Origin: an uncultured Clostridia bacterium
Lineage (GTDB): Bacteria > Bacillota > Clostridia > Oscillospirales > Acutalibacteraceae
Length of the DNA stretch: 16,939 nt
Assembly: GCA_947628595.1 (NCBI GenBank)
Contig: CANRAN010000012.1
Location: forward strand, 1 to 16,939
Reading direction: 5' to 3'
Both the position numbers and the translations under genes were made by a program. The notes beneath the pieces are model-generated. The model saw nothing but the letters and a program-made list of their open reading frames with translations. It did no database searches and had not been told where the DNA came from. This document shows positions 8,216 through 15,076 of the stretch, one piece after another. Each line of letters begins with the position of its first letter. Positions within the stretch are counted from its first letter, which is position 1.

Positions 8216-9367
8216 CTATTCCCCCCATACTTCCTTAATTGCTTTGTTAAGAATATCCATTTGAGCATCATTCATTCCTTCACCGTTATTGACTGTACTG
8301 AAGAAATCAGAAAACATTTTAAACGGTGAGCGTTCATTTTCCGTATCAGCTTCGTTGATGTCAAAATTCCAATTTTTTTCTCTCATGGTATAGCTGACGC
8401 TCATAAGTCGTGGATAAAGCTTTCTCAGTCTGACCGCTGCATTGTCAACATAATCCTTATTTGTCAGTGTAATGTATGCATAATTCTCGGTTATGATACC
8501 GTTTTCATTAAGCTCGGCTGAAATTATTTCTTCAAATCTCCCCTCAACACTTATCATATCATGAAGAGGTATGATAGGCACTGTCTCAATATCAATATCA
8601 CAAAGCTTTTCACCGCACTTTTCGCCTAGTGTTACAACAGTATATGATTTATTTTGATTTACTTCATTAACAGCGTATTTAAGCTGTGTTCCACAGTATC
8701 GTATTCTGTTGCCGTTAAAGCCCTGGGCTCTGTGTATGTGACCGAGTGCGACATAATCAAAGGACTCATATACACCTTTTGATATACAATCAAGTCCGCC
8801 GACCGAGGAGGCTTCCTCCGATTGTGAAAAATTCGCCCCGGCGATAAATTGATGAGATAATAGAACATTACGTTCTGATATGTTAAGCCCCATACTATCT
8901 ACAACAAGCCCGAATGCCTCTGTATAATCAGTGATATCCGTACCATATACATTATTCACATCTGTTATTCTTATAAATGGTACTGCATAGAAATTAACAG
9001 GTCCGTATTCATCGGTAAGTATAATCGGTTTATGCTTTCCATCAAAAACACTTTTTATATGAACCCCACTTTTTTCTATTAGCTCCGAGCAGAATGAAAG
9101 ACGACCGGGTGAATCATGGTTGCCGCTTATCAGTATAACCTCAAGGTCATTTTCTGCAAGGGACGTGAGAAAGTCACCCAGAAGCTTTACCGCCTCCATT
9201 GGGGGGTTACTCCTGTCATATACGTCACCGGAAATAAGAACCGCACTTGGTTTTTCCCTTTTTACATCCTCTATAATTTTTTTCAGAATGTACTCCTGTT
9301 CCCCAAGCATAGAATAATTGTTGACTACCTTTCCGATATGCAAATCGGACAAATGAAATATTTTCAT
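8216..9367 (-). CDS. sbcD: DNA double-strand-break nuclease subunit SbcD (Mre11-like)
   Basis: SbcD is the metallophosphoesterase nuclease of the SbcCD complex. The 383-residue protein shows the calcineurin-like metal motifs in order: DLH (D8, H10), GDVYD (D48), GNHD (N83-D85), SHQF (H172) and GHIH (H210, H212). The conserved SQSEEASSVGG segment lies at 181-191. I chose the ATG at 9367 (MKIFHLSDLHIGK, the family's usual opening) because AGGCGG ends 8 nt before it. The upstream GTG at 9376 and ATG at 9373 would overlap or touch that ribosome site. It is the first gene of a two-gene operon with its own promoter. Confidence 0.95.
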   Translation of the reverse strand: MKIFHLSDLHIGKVVNNYSMLGEQEYILKKIIEDVKREKPSAVLISGDVYDRSNPPMEAVKLLGDFLTSLAENDLEVILISGNHDSPGRLSFCSELIEKSGVHIKSVFDGKHKPIILTDEYGPVNFYAVPFIRITDVNNVYGTDITDYTEAFGLVVDSMGLNISERNVLLSHQFIAGANFSQSEEASSVGGLDCISKGVYESFDYVALGHIHRAQGFNGNRIRYCGTQLKYAVNEVNQNKSYTVVTLGEKCGEKLCDIDIETVPIIPLHDMISVEGRFEEIISAELNENGIITENYAYITLTNKDYVDNAAVRLRKLYPRLMSVSYTMREKNWNFDINEADTENERSPFKMFSDFFSTVNNGEGMNDAQMDILNKAIKEVWGE

Positions 9368-9396
9368 CGACATCACCGCCTGTTTTTTGTAAAATT

Positions 9397-9425
9397 ATTA
9401 TAGCATATCAGTAAATTACTGTAAA
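9397..9425 (-). promoter_or_regulatory. Sigma-A promoter of sbcDC
   Basis: On the minus strand, TTTACA (9425-9420) lies 17 nt from a perfect TATAAT (9402-9397). The predicted start is near 9390, about 20 nt before the SbcD ATG. Confidence 0.78.
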
Positions 9426-9458
9426 TAATTTTTCTGACAATCATACAATAAAAGCGAC

Positions 9459-9487
9459 AATAAAACCGCCAACTATTGTTGACGGTT
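9459..9487 (-). terminator. Intrinsic terminator of the DUF368 operon
   Basis: On the minus strand AACCGTCAAC and GTTGGCGGTT form a 10-position stem with one mismatch and a 4-nt loop, followed by TTTTATTG. It begins 8 nt after the DUF368 stop. The plus-strand side lacks a T run, so it is one-directional. Confidence 0.8.
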
Positions 9488-9494
9488 AATAATA

Positions 9495-10373
9495 TCACTT
9501 ATTCGATTTTTCCTTTTTCTTACCTTCTATAATTCCGGCGAGCCATTTACTTCCGAAGAGTATTGATATTCCGAATCCGACAAGAAGAAAAGCTATTGAA
9601 ATATAGCCCTCTATGTTAAATTCAAAGCCTGAACTTCTGAACAGAGATATGAGTGAGCCTGTCATAAGTCCCATAATTCCGTAAAAGGTCATCTGAGGAA
9701 ATTTTTTAATACATATATCAATGAGTTTTGCTCCGCCGAATATACCCACTATTACACCCAGTCCAACAGGGATGAGAGTAATTATTGAATCAATCGGTGA
9801 TTTTGTAAGGTGTGATATTGATATAAGAACTGTCGGATAAAGACCTACCATCATAAGTATCATAGAGCCGCTCACACCCGGAATAATCATACACATTGCT
9901 GCGAGAACAGAACCAAAAAACAGATAGAACCAGTTGAATGCATTCATATCAAGCACATTTGTGCTTTCATTTGCTGCATCTGTGTTTATAAATGCCAATA
10001 CTGCCATTATAGCAAAGAAAATTACGAAGGGAATGATTGAAACCGTTTTGAATTTTGTTTCTGAAGCTCTTCTGAATACAAGCGGCAGGCTTCCGATTAT
10101 AAGTCCGATAAAAAAGAAAAATGTAGGCATAGGATGATCGGCAAGAAGATATTCAAGAAGCTTTGAAAATGCAACTATTCCCACTCCGGCACCGACAACA
10201 ACGGGTATTAGAAATAATATGCTTTTTTTAAAATCCTTTCTGAGTCCGGTTACTGCTGAAATAAGCTTATCATAAATATTGAGCATGACAGCCATTGTAC
10301 CGCCGCTCACTCCCGGGATTATATTCGCAATTCCGATTATTGCTCCGCAAATCATATTAATAATAAAAGACAT
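9495..10373 (-). CDS. DUF368 membrane protein, probable undecaprenyl-phosphate translocase (PopT family)
   Basis: This 292-residue polytopic membrane protein belongs to DUF368, a family reported in 2023 to return undecaprenyl phosphate across the membrane for reuse in cell-wall and capsule synthesis (PopT). It carries two copies of the family motif, IPGVSGGT at 19-26 and IPGVSGS at 164-170. These sit at equivalent positions in two internally related halves, as expected for an inverted-repeat transporter. About eight hydrophobic segments are visible; the tail (GKKKEKSNK) is basic. The start ATG at 10373 follows an AGGGAG site. It lies 12 nt downstream of the small four-cysteine gene, so the pair is one operon. 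The transport role is from the family, not shown here. Confidence 0.88.
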   Translation of the reverse strand: MSFIINMICGAIIGIANIIPGVSGGTMAVMLNIYDKLISAVTGLRKDFKKSILFLIPVVVGAGVGIVAFSKLLEYLLADHPMPTFFFFIGLIIGSLPLVFRRASETKFKTVSIIPFVIFFAIMAVLAFINTDAANESTNVLDMNAFNWFYLFFGSVLAAMCMIIPGVSGSMILMMVGLYPTVLISISHLTKSPIDSIITLIPVGLGVIVGIFGGAKLIDICIKKFPQMTFYGIMGLMTGSLISLFRSSGFEFNIEGYISIAFLLVGFGISILFGSKWLAGIIEGKKKEKSNK

Positions 10374-10385
10374 AATAAACTCCCT

Positions 10386-10568
10386 TTACATTTGTTTTCT
10401 GACAATTCCATATTCATCGTCAGGGCGGAAATAAGGGCAGCTTTTATAATTTCTGCTGATAAATGTACTGTATTCGTCCTCATCAAGTACCACAAGACAA
10501 ACATATTCGTCCAAGCTCCCGTCATAGGAATAATAGGTACAGTTTTCACATTCATTCAAATCAGCCAA
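10386..10568 (-). CDS. 60-residue four-cysteine protein, DUF6472-like
   Basis: The protein begins (M)ADLNECENCTYYSYDG and ends CPYFRPDDEYGIVRKQM. C7, C10, C24 and C44 form a C-x2-C ... C ... C pattern that suggests a small zinc-binding fold. I recall this as the DUF6472 type of Clostridia, which has no known function. The start is a TTG at 10568: a GGGGGG site (10581-10576) lies 7 nt upstream. A longer reading from 10616 would start upstream of the promoter -10 box and is ruled out if that promoter is real. It is the first gene of a two-gene operon with the DUF368 translocase, so a link to carrier-lipid recycling is possible but unproven. Confidence 0.75.
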   Translation of the reverse strand: MADLNECENCTYYSYDGSLDEYVCLVVLDEDEYSTFISRNYKSCPYFRPDDEYGIVRKQM

Positions 10569-10594
10569 GCCATATCCCCCCTTCACACTCAAAC

Positions 10595-10623
10595 ATATTA
10601 ACACAAATAAAAGCAAAATTCAA
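10595..10623 (-). promoter_or_regulatory. Sigma-A promoter of the four-cysteine protein and DUF368 operon
   Basis: On the minus strand TTGAAT (10623-10618) is followed after 17 nt by TAATAT (10600-10595). The start near 10588 gives a 20-nt leader before the TTG start codon. It diverges from the nucleotidase promoter. Confidence 0.7.
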
Positions 10624-10651
10624 CCCAAATGTAATGATTTTATTAAAAGAC

Positions 10652-10680
10652 TTGTAATATATATAAAAATATGGTATTTT
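10652..10680 (+). promoter_or_regulatory. Probable promoter of the HD nucleotidase gene
   Basis: TTGTAA (10652-10657), 17 nt, then TATTTT (10675-10680) with an extended TG at 10672-10673. The -10 box is weak, so expression may be modest. Confidence 0.5.
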
Positions 10681-10722
10681 AAATAGGAAAAATCATAAAT
10701 GTTATTGAGAGAGGAAATTTAT

Positions 10723-11316
10723 ATGGAAAAATATCATTTTTTTGCAATTATGTCAAGAATGAAATATATTAACCGTTGGTCACTTATGAATAATACACGT
10801 TTTGAAAATATAAGTGAGCATAGTCTGACTGTTGCCATGATTGCCCATGCATTATGTATAATCAATAACAAAAAACTTGGCGGAAATATCAATCCCGAAC
10901 GGGCTGCGGCCATAGCCCTTTATCACGATTGCACAGAAATAATTACAGGCGACCTCCCCACTCCAATTAAATATTCAAGTAAAACTCTGAGAAAGGCATA
11001 TGCCGATATTGAAAAAGAGGCTTCCGAGCAGCTTATCTCCACACTGCCTGATTATATGCAGGAGGAATATGAAAAGCTCATTATACACGAGGAAGAGGAT
11101 GAGCATCTTCTCGCCCTTGTTAAGGCTGCTGATAAGCTCTCGGCACTGATAAAATGCATTGAGGAGGAACGAGTGGGAAATAATGAATTTTTGAAGGCTA
11201 AGGAGCAAACACTTCAATCTTTACAAAAGCTTGATATGGAGGAAGTTAATATTTTTATGCGTGATTTTGTTCCTTCATACAGTCTTTCTCTTGATGAGCA
11301 GCATATCTCACTGTGA
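10723..11316 (+). CDS. yfbR: HD-domain 5'-deoxynucleotidase, YfbR type
   Basis: The 197-residue cytosolic enzyme would hydrolyse deoxyribonucleoside 5'-monophosphates, tuning dNMP pools. From the ATG at 10723 the YfbR residues fall at exactly the E. coli positions as I recall them: R18 and W19 (INRW), H33 (SEHS), H68 and D69 (YHDCTE) with E72, D77 in TGDLPTP, and D137 (AADK). H33, H68, D69 and D137 are the metal ligands. This supports the start, which also has a GAGAGG site 8 nt upstream; an in-frame ATG at 10699 would add eight residues with no comparable support. The gene stands alone between two promoters. Substrate range is inferred from the family. Confidence 0.9.
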   Translation: MEKYHFFAIMSRMKYINRWSLMNNTRFENISEHSLTVAMIAHALCIINNKKLGGNINPERAAAIALYHDCTEIITGDLPTPIKYSSKTLRKAYADIEKEASEQLISTLPDYMQEEYEKLIIHEEEDEHLLALVKAADKLSALIKCIEEERVGNNEFLKAKEQTLQSLQKLDMEEVNIFMRDFVPSYSLSLDEQHISL

Positions 11317-11382
11317 TAATGTACAAGCAAAGGTTGAATTTTTTGTAAAATATATAAATCATGCCGTTTTTTTGAATTTTAT

Positions 11383-11411
11383 TTGAATATTTGTCAAAAC
11401 TATTTTATAAT
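11383..11411 (+). promoter_or_regulatory. Sigma-A promoter of the tandem LCP genes
   Basis: TTGAAT (11383-11388), a 17-nt spacer and a perfect TATAAT (11406-11411). Transcription would start near 11418, with an AAGGAGA ribosome site before the ATG at 11454. Confidence 0.78.
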
Positions 11412-11453
11412 ATCCGTATGTAGGACAGAAACAACGTACAAGGAGATTTTATT

Positions 11454-12755
11454 ATGTCTGAAGATAAAGAAAAGAGTAATTCCGAACTAAATGTAAAAAA
11501 CAGCTATTCCTCTGATGAGAATGTAGTATTTTACGATACCCGAGAAAGCTCTGTGTCATTTAAGAATGAAAACAAACAGGCACCGAGGAGTGTTAATCAT
11601 ACTACCGGGAAAAATCCTGCTGCAACAGGTACAAGGATATCCGATAAGAATGTTTTTTCAAAAAAGCGTCTTATAATTAATATAGCATCTATATTTCTCT
11701 CAACTGTTTTTATTATCTCCGGAATAGTTCTTCTTGTGGTATATTATATGTTTACAGCAAGGATAAATTATGAGTCAATAGATGACAGTATCCCGGACTT
11801 ATCTGTTGGGGAAGTATCAAGTGTTGTGTCGAAAACTCTTGAAACGAGTACGGATACCTATGAAGGAGAGCTTCTGAGTGACAGACAGGTGCTTAATATT
11901 CTGCTTATCGGTGCCGATACAAGATATAATCAGGACAGAGGTAATTCTGACACCATGATTCTAATATCCATTGATACAAAGCACAAAAAACTCAAACTTC
12001 TCTCCTTTATGCGTGATACCTATGTAAGTATTCCCGGTTATGGAACAACAAAGCTTACACATTCTTTCTCCTATGGCGGTGCGGAGCTTACGGTACGGAC
12101 AATTCAGCTTAATTACGGCATACAGATAGACCGCTATGCAATAGTCGATTTCAACAGCTTCAAGGGAATAATAGACAAGCTCGGAGGTATTGATATAGAG
12201 CTTACTCAGGAAGAGGTTGACTATATAGACTGGCAGACATGGAAAAATCATCAGGCAGATACAAGAAATGAGCTTGATGCGTACAGCTACACCTATGCCC
12301 CGAACAGTGAGGGTGTTGAGGTTGCAAAGGTACACCTTAATGGCAGACAGGCATTATGGCACGCCCGAAACAGGGGTGAAGATGGTATTTGCAGTGGTGA
12401 TGATTATGTCCGTACAGAAAGGCAGAGGGATGTTATCACCCTTATGATAAATGATTTAAAAAACTCTGACTTAAACACTATTATGAATGTAATATATGAA
12501 ATAGGACCTATGATTACTACTAATCTCAAAGCTTCTGAGATTACAACACTTGCAACTAATGTACTCAAATATTTGAGATATGATATTGTTTCCCAATCGG
12601 CACCGGATTTGAACATGATCAGTGAGGATTTCTTCTATAATGATTATATCATAAACGGAGAAAAACTAAATGTTATAGAAATAATTAATTGGGATGATTT
12701 CAGAAAAAAGATAGCTACCTATGTTTTTGAAGATTCAAACCCCTTGAAAAACTAA
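11454..12755 (+). CDS. LytR-CpsA-Psr (LCP) family wall-polymer ligase, first of two
   Basis: LCP enzymes transfer undecaprenyl-pyrophosphate-linked glycopolymers (teichoic acids, capsule) to peptidoglycan outside the membrane. The 433-residue protein has a polar cytoplasmic N-terminus of about 70 residues, one membrane helix (about 73-100) and an extracellular LCP domain (about 147-335). Family landmarks are ILLIGADTR (149-157), SDTMILISID (165-174), SFMRDTYVSIPG (184-195), YAIVDFNSFKGIIDKLGGIDI (from 228), LNGRQALWHARNR (295-307) and VRTERQRDV (319-327). The Asp and Arg residues of the pyrophosphate-binding pocket are present. About 95 residues after the LCP core form a C-terminal extension. 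It is close in sequence to the next gene and probably arose with it by tandem duplication. The polymer substrate is not known. Confidence 0.93.
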   Translation: MSEDKEKSNSELNVKNSYSSDENVVFYDTRESSVSFKNENKQAPRSVNHTTGKNPAATGTRISDKNVFSKKRLIINIASIFLSTVFIISGIVLLVVYYMFTARINYESIDDSIPDLSVGEVSSVVSKTLETSTDTYEGELLSDRQVLNILLIGADTRYNQDRGNSDTMILISIDTKHKKLKLLSFMRDTYVSIPGYGTTKLTHSFSYGGAELTVRTIQLNYGIQIDRYAIVDFNSFKGIIDKLGGIDIELTQEEVDYIDWQTWKNHQADTRNELDAYSYTYAPNSEGVEVAKVHLNGRQALWHARNRGEDGICSGDDYVRTERQRDVITLMINDLKNSDLNTIMNVIYEIGPMITTNLKASEITTLATNVLKYLRYDIVSQSAPDLNMISEDFFYNDYIINGEKLNVIEIINWDDFRKKIATYVFEDSNPLKN

Positions 12756-12768
12756 TAAACTGAAGGTC

Positions 12769-12816
12769 TCGGACACAGTGCCCGGCAGAGCTTTGCCCGG
12801 CGCTGTGTCCGATTTT
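12769..12816 (+). terminator. Very strong intergenic hairpin between the two LCP genes, possible leaky terminator
   Basis: A 19-position stem (12769-12787 with 12794-12812) has 18 pairs, including one G-U, a single C-C mismatch and a 6-nt GAGCTT loop, followed by only four T. It starts 13 nt after the first LCP stop and ends 8 nt before the GGAGGT site of the second gene. The short T tract suggests partial termination or an mRNA-end stabiliser rather than complete stop. I see no separate promoter for the second gene. Confidence 0.7.
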
Positions 12817-12832
12817 ACAGGAGGTATAAATT

Positions 12833-13993
12833 ATGTCGGACAGAGATATATACAGTCACAGCTCTGATGATTACGGTGACGGTTATTATACCGATGAATC
12901 TGATAGTTACAATTCATATACAGCGGAAAGTGAATATAATGATGATGACTATTATCAACACAACAGACAACCAATCGGTAATCATAAGAATAGAAAAGAG
13001 AAGGGAAAGATAGGTTTATTTATAAAAATTATCCTTATCATTTTAGCGGTACTGATTCTTATTATCGCTGTATTTATGGTTGTTGTGCTTGCAAAAATTA
13101 ATTATTCATCCGAAAATCCGGATCACTCGATATCGGAAAATGATGGAATAACTCTAAGAAGTGAAGAAAATATTGATAATATACTTCTCTTTGGTGAGGA
13201 TAATCACACGGATGGAGTACACGGACGTGCTGATACCATGATACTTCTGACCATTGATAAGGAGCACCATTTATTAAAACAGACTTCATTTATGCGTGAT
13301 ATATACATCTATATTCCGGGATACTACTATGCTAAGCTTAATGAGGCTTATGCAATCGGCGGTGCAAGTCTTGCCGCAGAAACAATAGAGTATAACTTCG
13401 GTATAAAAATAGATAATTATGTAATAGTGGACTTCAACAGCTTCACAGATATAGTTAATTCTCTCGGCGGAATAGACCTTGAGCTTACCCGTGAGGAAAT
13501 CGAATATATTAATTGGCAAAGCTACAGAAATAAGCAGGTTGATACTGAAACCGAAATTGACCCTGATTGCCTTGAGTATGATTATAACGATAGTGATGAG
13601 TATGTAGCCACTGTCCATTTAAATGGCAGGCAGGCTCTTTGGTATGCCCGTGACAGGGACAGTGCCGGTTCTGATTTTGACAGGACACAGCGTCAAAGGA
13701 TAGTTATTGACAACATACTTTCAAAATTCAAGGATTCCGACCCGTTCAGGCTTATGGCGGCATTGTATTCTTCCTCCGGATATATAACAACAAATATGGA
13801 TCCATTCACGCTTTTGGGAAGGGGGTTTGATCTTCTGTCCGCGCTGAGATATGAGCGGAGCGAACACCGTATTCCAACAGGAGATAATTATTATGATGTA
13901 TGGAACGAAACAGGACAAGCTCTCCAGATAGATGAGCCTGAACTTGAAAATGAAAGGCTTTACGATTTTATATTTAACACCGTAAGTGATTAA
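12833..13993 (+). CDS. LytR-CpsA-Psr (LCP) family wall-polymer ligase, second of two
   Basis: This 386-residue paralogue has the same layout: a cytoplasmic N-terminus of about 60 residues, unusually rich in Tyr, Asp and Ser (nine Tyr in the first 41), then a basic patch (HKNRKEKGK), one membrane helix (about 61-87) and an LCP domain (about 115-300). Matching landmarks are ILLFGEDNHT (117-126), GRADTMILLTID (131-142), SFMRDIYIYIPG (152-163), YVIVDFNSFTDIVNSLGGIDL (from 196), LNGRQALWYARDR (263-275) and DRTQRQR (283-289). It shares the W-Q-S/T-x-R/K-N-x-Q insert with the first LCP protein. The ATG follows a consensus AGGAGGT. Expression probably depends on read-through of the hairpin upstream. 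The differing N-termini suggest separate regulation or partners; the specific polymer is unknown. Confidence 0.93.
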   Translation: MSDRDIYSHSSDDYGDGYYTDESDSYNSYTAESEYNDDDYYQHNRQPIGNHKNRKEKGKIGLFIKIILIILAVLILIIAVFMVVVLAKINYSSENPDHSISENDGITLRSEENIDNILLFGEDNHTDGVHGRADTMILLTIDKEHHLLKQTSFMRDIYIYIPGYYYAKLNEAYAIGGASLAAETIEYNFGIKIDNYVIVDFNSFTDIVNSLGGIDLELTREEIEYINWQSYRNKQVDTETEIDPDCLEYDYNDSDEYVATVHLNGRQALWYARDRDSAGSDFDRTQRQRIVIDNILSKFKDSDPFRLMAALYSSSGYITTNMDPFTLLGRGFDLLSALRYERSEHRIPTGDNYYDVWNETGQALQIDEPELENERLYDFIFNTVSD

Positions 13994-14006
13994 TGCATAT
14001 AAAATA

Positions 14007-14054
14007 GGGCAGCGGCATTGGGGTTTACTTAACTCTGCCGTTGCTCCCTTTTTT
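14007..14054 (+). terminator. Intrinsic terminator of the LCP operon
   Basis: The stem GGGCAGCGGCA pairs with TGCCGTTGCTC (11 positions, two G-U), around an 18-nt loop, and is followed by CC and six T. It lies 13 nt after the second LCP stop. Confidence 0.8.
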
Positions 14055-14056
14055 AT

Positions 14057-14094
14057 ATTAAAATACCTCGGTGTCACAAATTACACCGAGGTAT
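14057..14094 (-). terminator. Intrinsic terminator of the CobW-like operon
   Basis: A perfect 12-bp inverted repeat (ATACCTCGGTGT and its complement, 14063-14074 and 14083-14094) surrounds an 8-nt loop. On the minus strand it is followed by TTTAATAT. It lies 16 nt past the stop of the last gene of the minus-strand operon and faces the LCP terminator. Confidence 0.75.
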
Positions 14095-14110
14095 ATTCAC
14101 GTATTTTACT

Positions 14111-15061
14111 TTAGTAAAGAGTTACGGTTTCCTCATCAGGCTTTTTAGCCGGCTTTACATCCTCAACATAGAATATGGGGCCAGTTTCTCCATTGAAAAG
14201 CCTATCCTTTTCCGCCCTTACTTTTGCAGTCACAATATACCAACCCTTATTTTTGAGCGTATCTGCTTTCTGCCACCTACACATAAATCCTGCATATTGA
14301 ATATCCTGTGCACAGCAAGCCATAACAAAACGACCTCCGACAAACGAGCCTTTTGGCAGCTTTGGATTTCTTGCAACAAGTGCTTTGAATTGAACCGTTT
14401 TGCCGTCATAATTTTCCGGCTTTTCCATAGCGTCAAGATAAAGCAAGCCGAAATCATCATCTGCTACCTCAACGACGGGTGCTTCCATATCGTATGGCAA
14501 CGGATCCTCTATTGTATCGTTTTCAATAGTGCCGTCCTTATACTCATATACGATTCCGGTACGTCTGCTTACTCCACGCACGATTGAATGGAGCGGCATT
14601 TTATCCGTGTCCTTATCACAGCGATTAAAGAAAACCACCTCGGCAGAATTGAGCTTATCATAGACAAGCTGACGCATATTATTATTATAACTTACAAAGC
14701 TTTCCGCATCCGCAAACATCATGATTTGATATATCTGCCAGTTTCTCGGAAGTACCGCTGCAAGCTCTTGCAGAAGCCACATTCCGTTATATTCTATCAT
14801 TACCCTCTCTGCCCTACTGCTTTTCAGGGAATCCTCGAGAAATTTGCGTGTGAGAGTTTCCTTTCCCTCCGCAACAACAACAGTGACTCTGTCGCCGTGT
14901 TTATATTGTGAGGTATCAAGCTCCTCTTCCCCATCCTCGAAAAGAATACAAAGAGTTCTTTCATCTGTCTGAAATCGTTCGTCGCAGAGTGTGTCATGTA
15001 TGAATTTTGTCTTTCCGCCGTCAAGAAATCCCAAAAATAAATATACGGGTATTTCACTCAT
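14111..15061 (-). CDS. CobW-like P-loop protein fused to a YcgQ/TIGR03943-type C-terminal domain
   Basis: The 316-residue protein has an N-terminal G3E/CobW-like GTPase half: P-loop GFLDGGKTK (11-19), IEYNG at 89-93 where the partner gene has IEPSG, and NRCD (146-149) as a G4-like motif. It lacks the CxCC metal motif of true COG0523 metallochaperones; the equivalent stretch reads ILFEDGEEELDTSQY. From about residue 200 a second domain begins: DDFGLLYLDAMEKPENYDGK, then GGRFVMACCAQDIQYAGFMC (242-261), then WYIVTAKVRAE. This resembles the C-terminal domain of B. subtilis YcgQ (DUF1980, TIGR03943), a protein of the YcgRQ membrane pair. Cysteines C249, C250 and C261 could bind metal or sense redox state. 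It starts 15 nt after the upstream gene, with a GGAG site. Function unknown. Confidence 0.75.
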   Translation of the reverse strand: MSEIPVYLFLGFLDGGKTKFIHDTLCDERFQTDERTLCILFEDGEEELDTSQYKHGDRVTVVVAEGKETLTRKFLEDSLKSSRAERVMIEYNGMWLLQELAAVLPRNWQIYQIMMFADAESFVSYNNNMRQLVYDKLNSAEVVFFNRCDKDTDKMPLHSIVRGVSRRTGIVYEYKDGTIENDTIEDPLPYDMEAPVVEVADDDFGLLYLDAMEKPENYDGKTVQFKALVARNPKLPKGSFVGGRFVMACCAQDIQYAGFMCRWQKADTLKNKGWYIVTAKVRAEKDRLFNGETGPIFYVEDVKPAKKPDEETVTLY

Positions 15062-15076
15062 TTATTTCAACTCCGT

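Noticed and set aside
8214..8228. Upstream ATG at 8228 as the sbcC start
   Set aside because: Its ribosome site would be too close to the ATG; the ATG at 8213 has a well-spaced GGGGGG and matches the family N-terminus.
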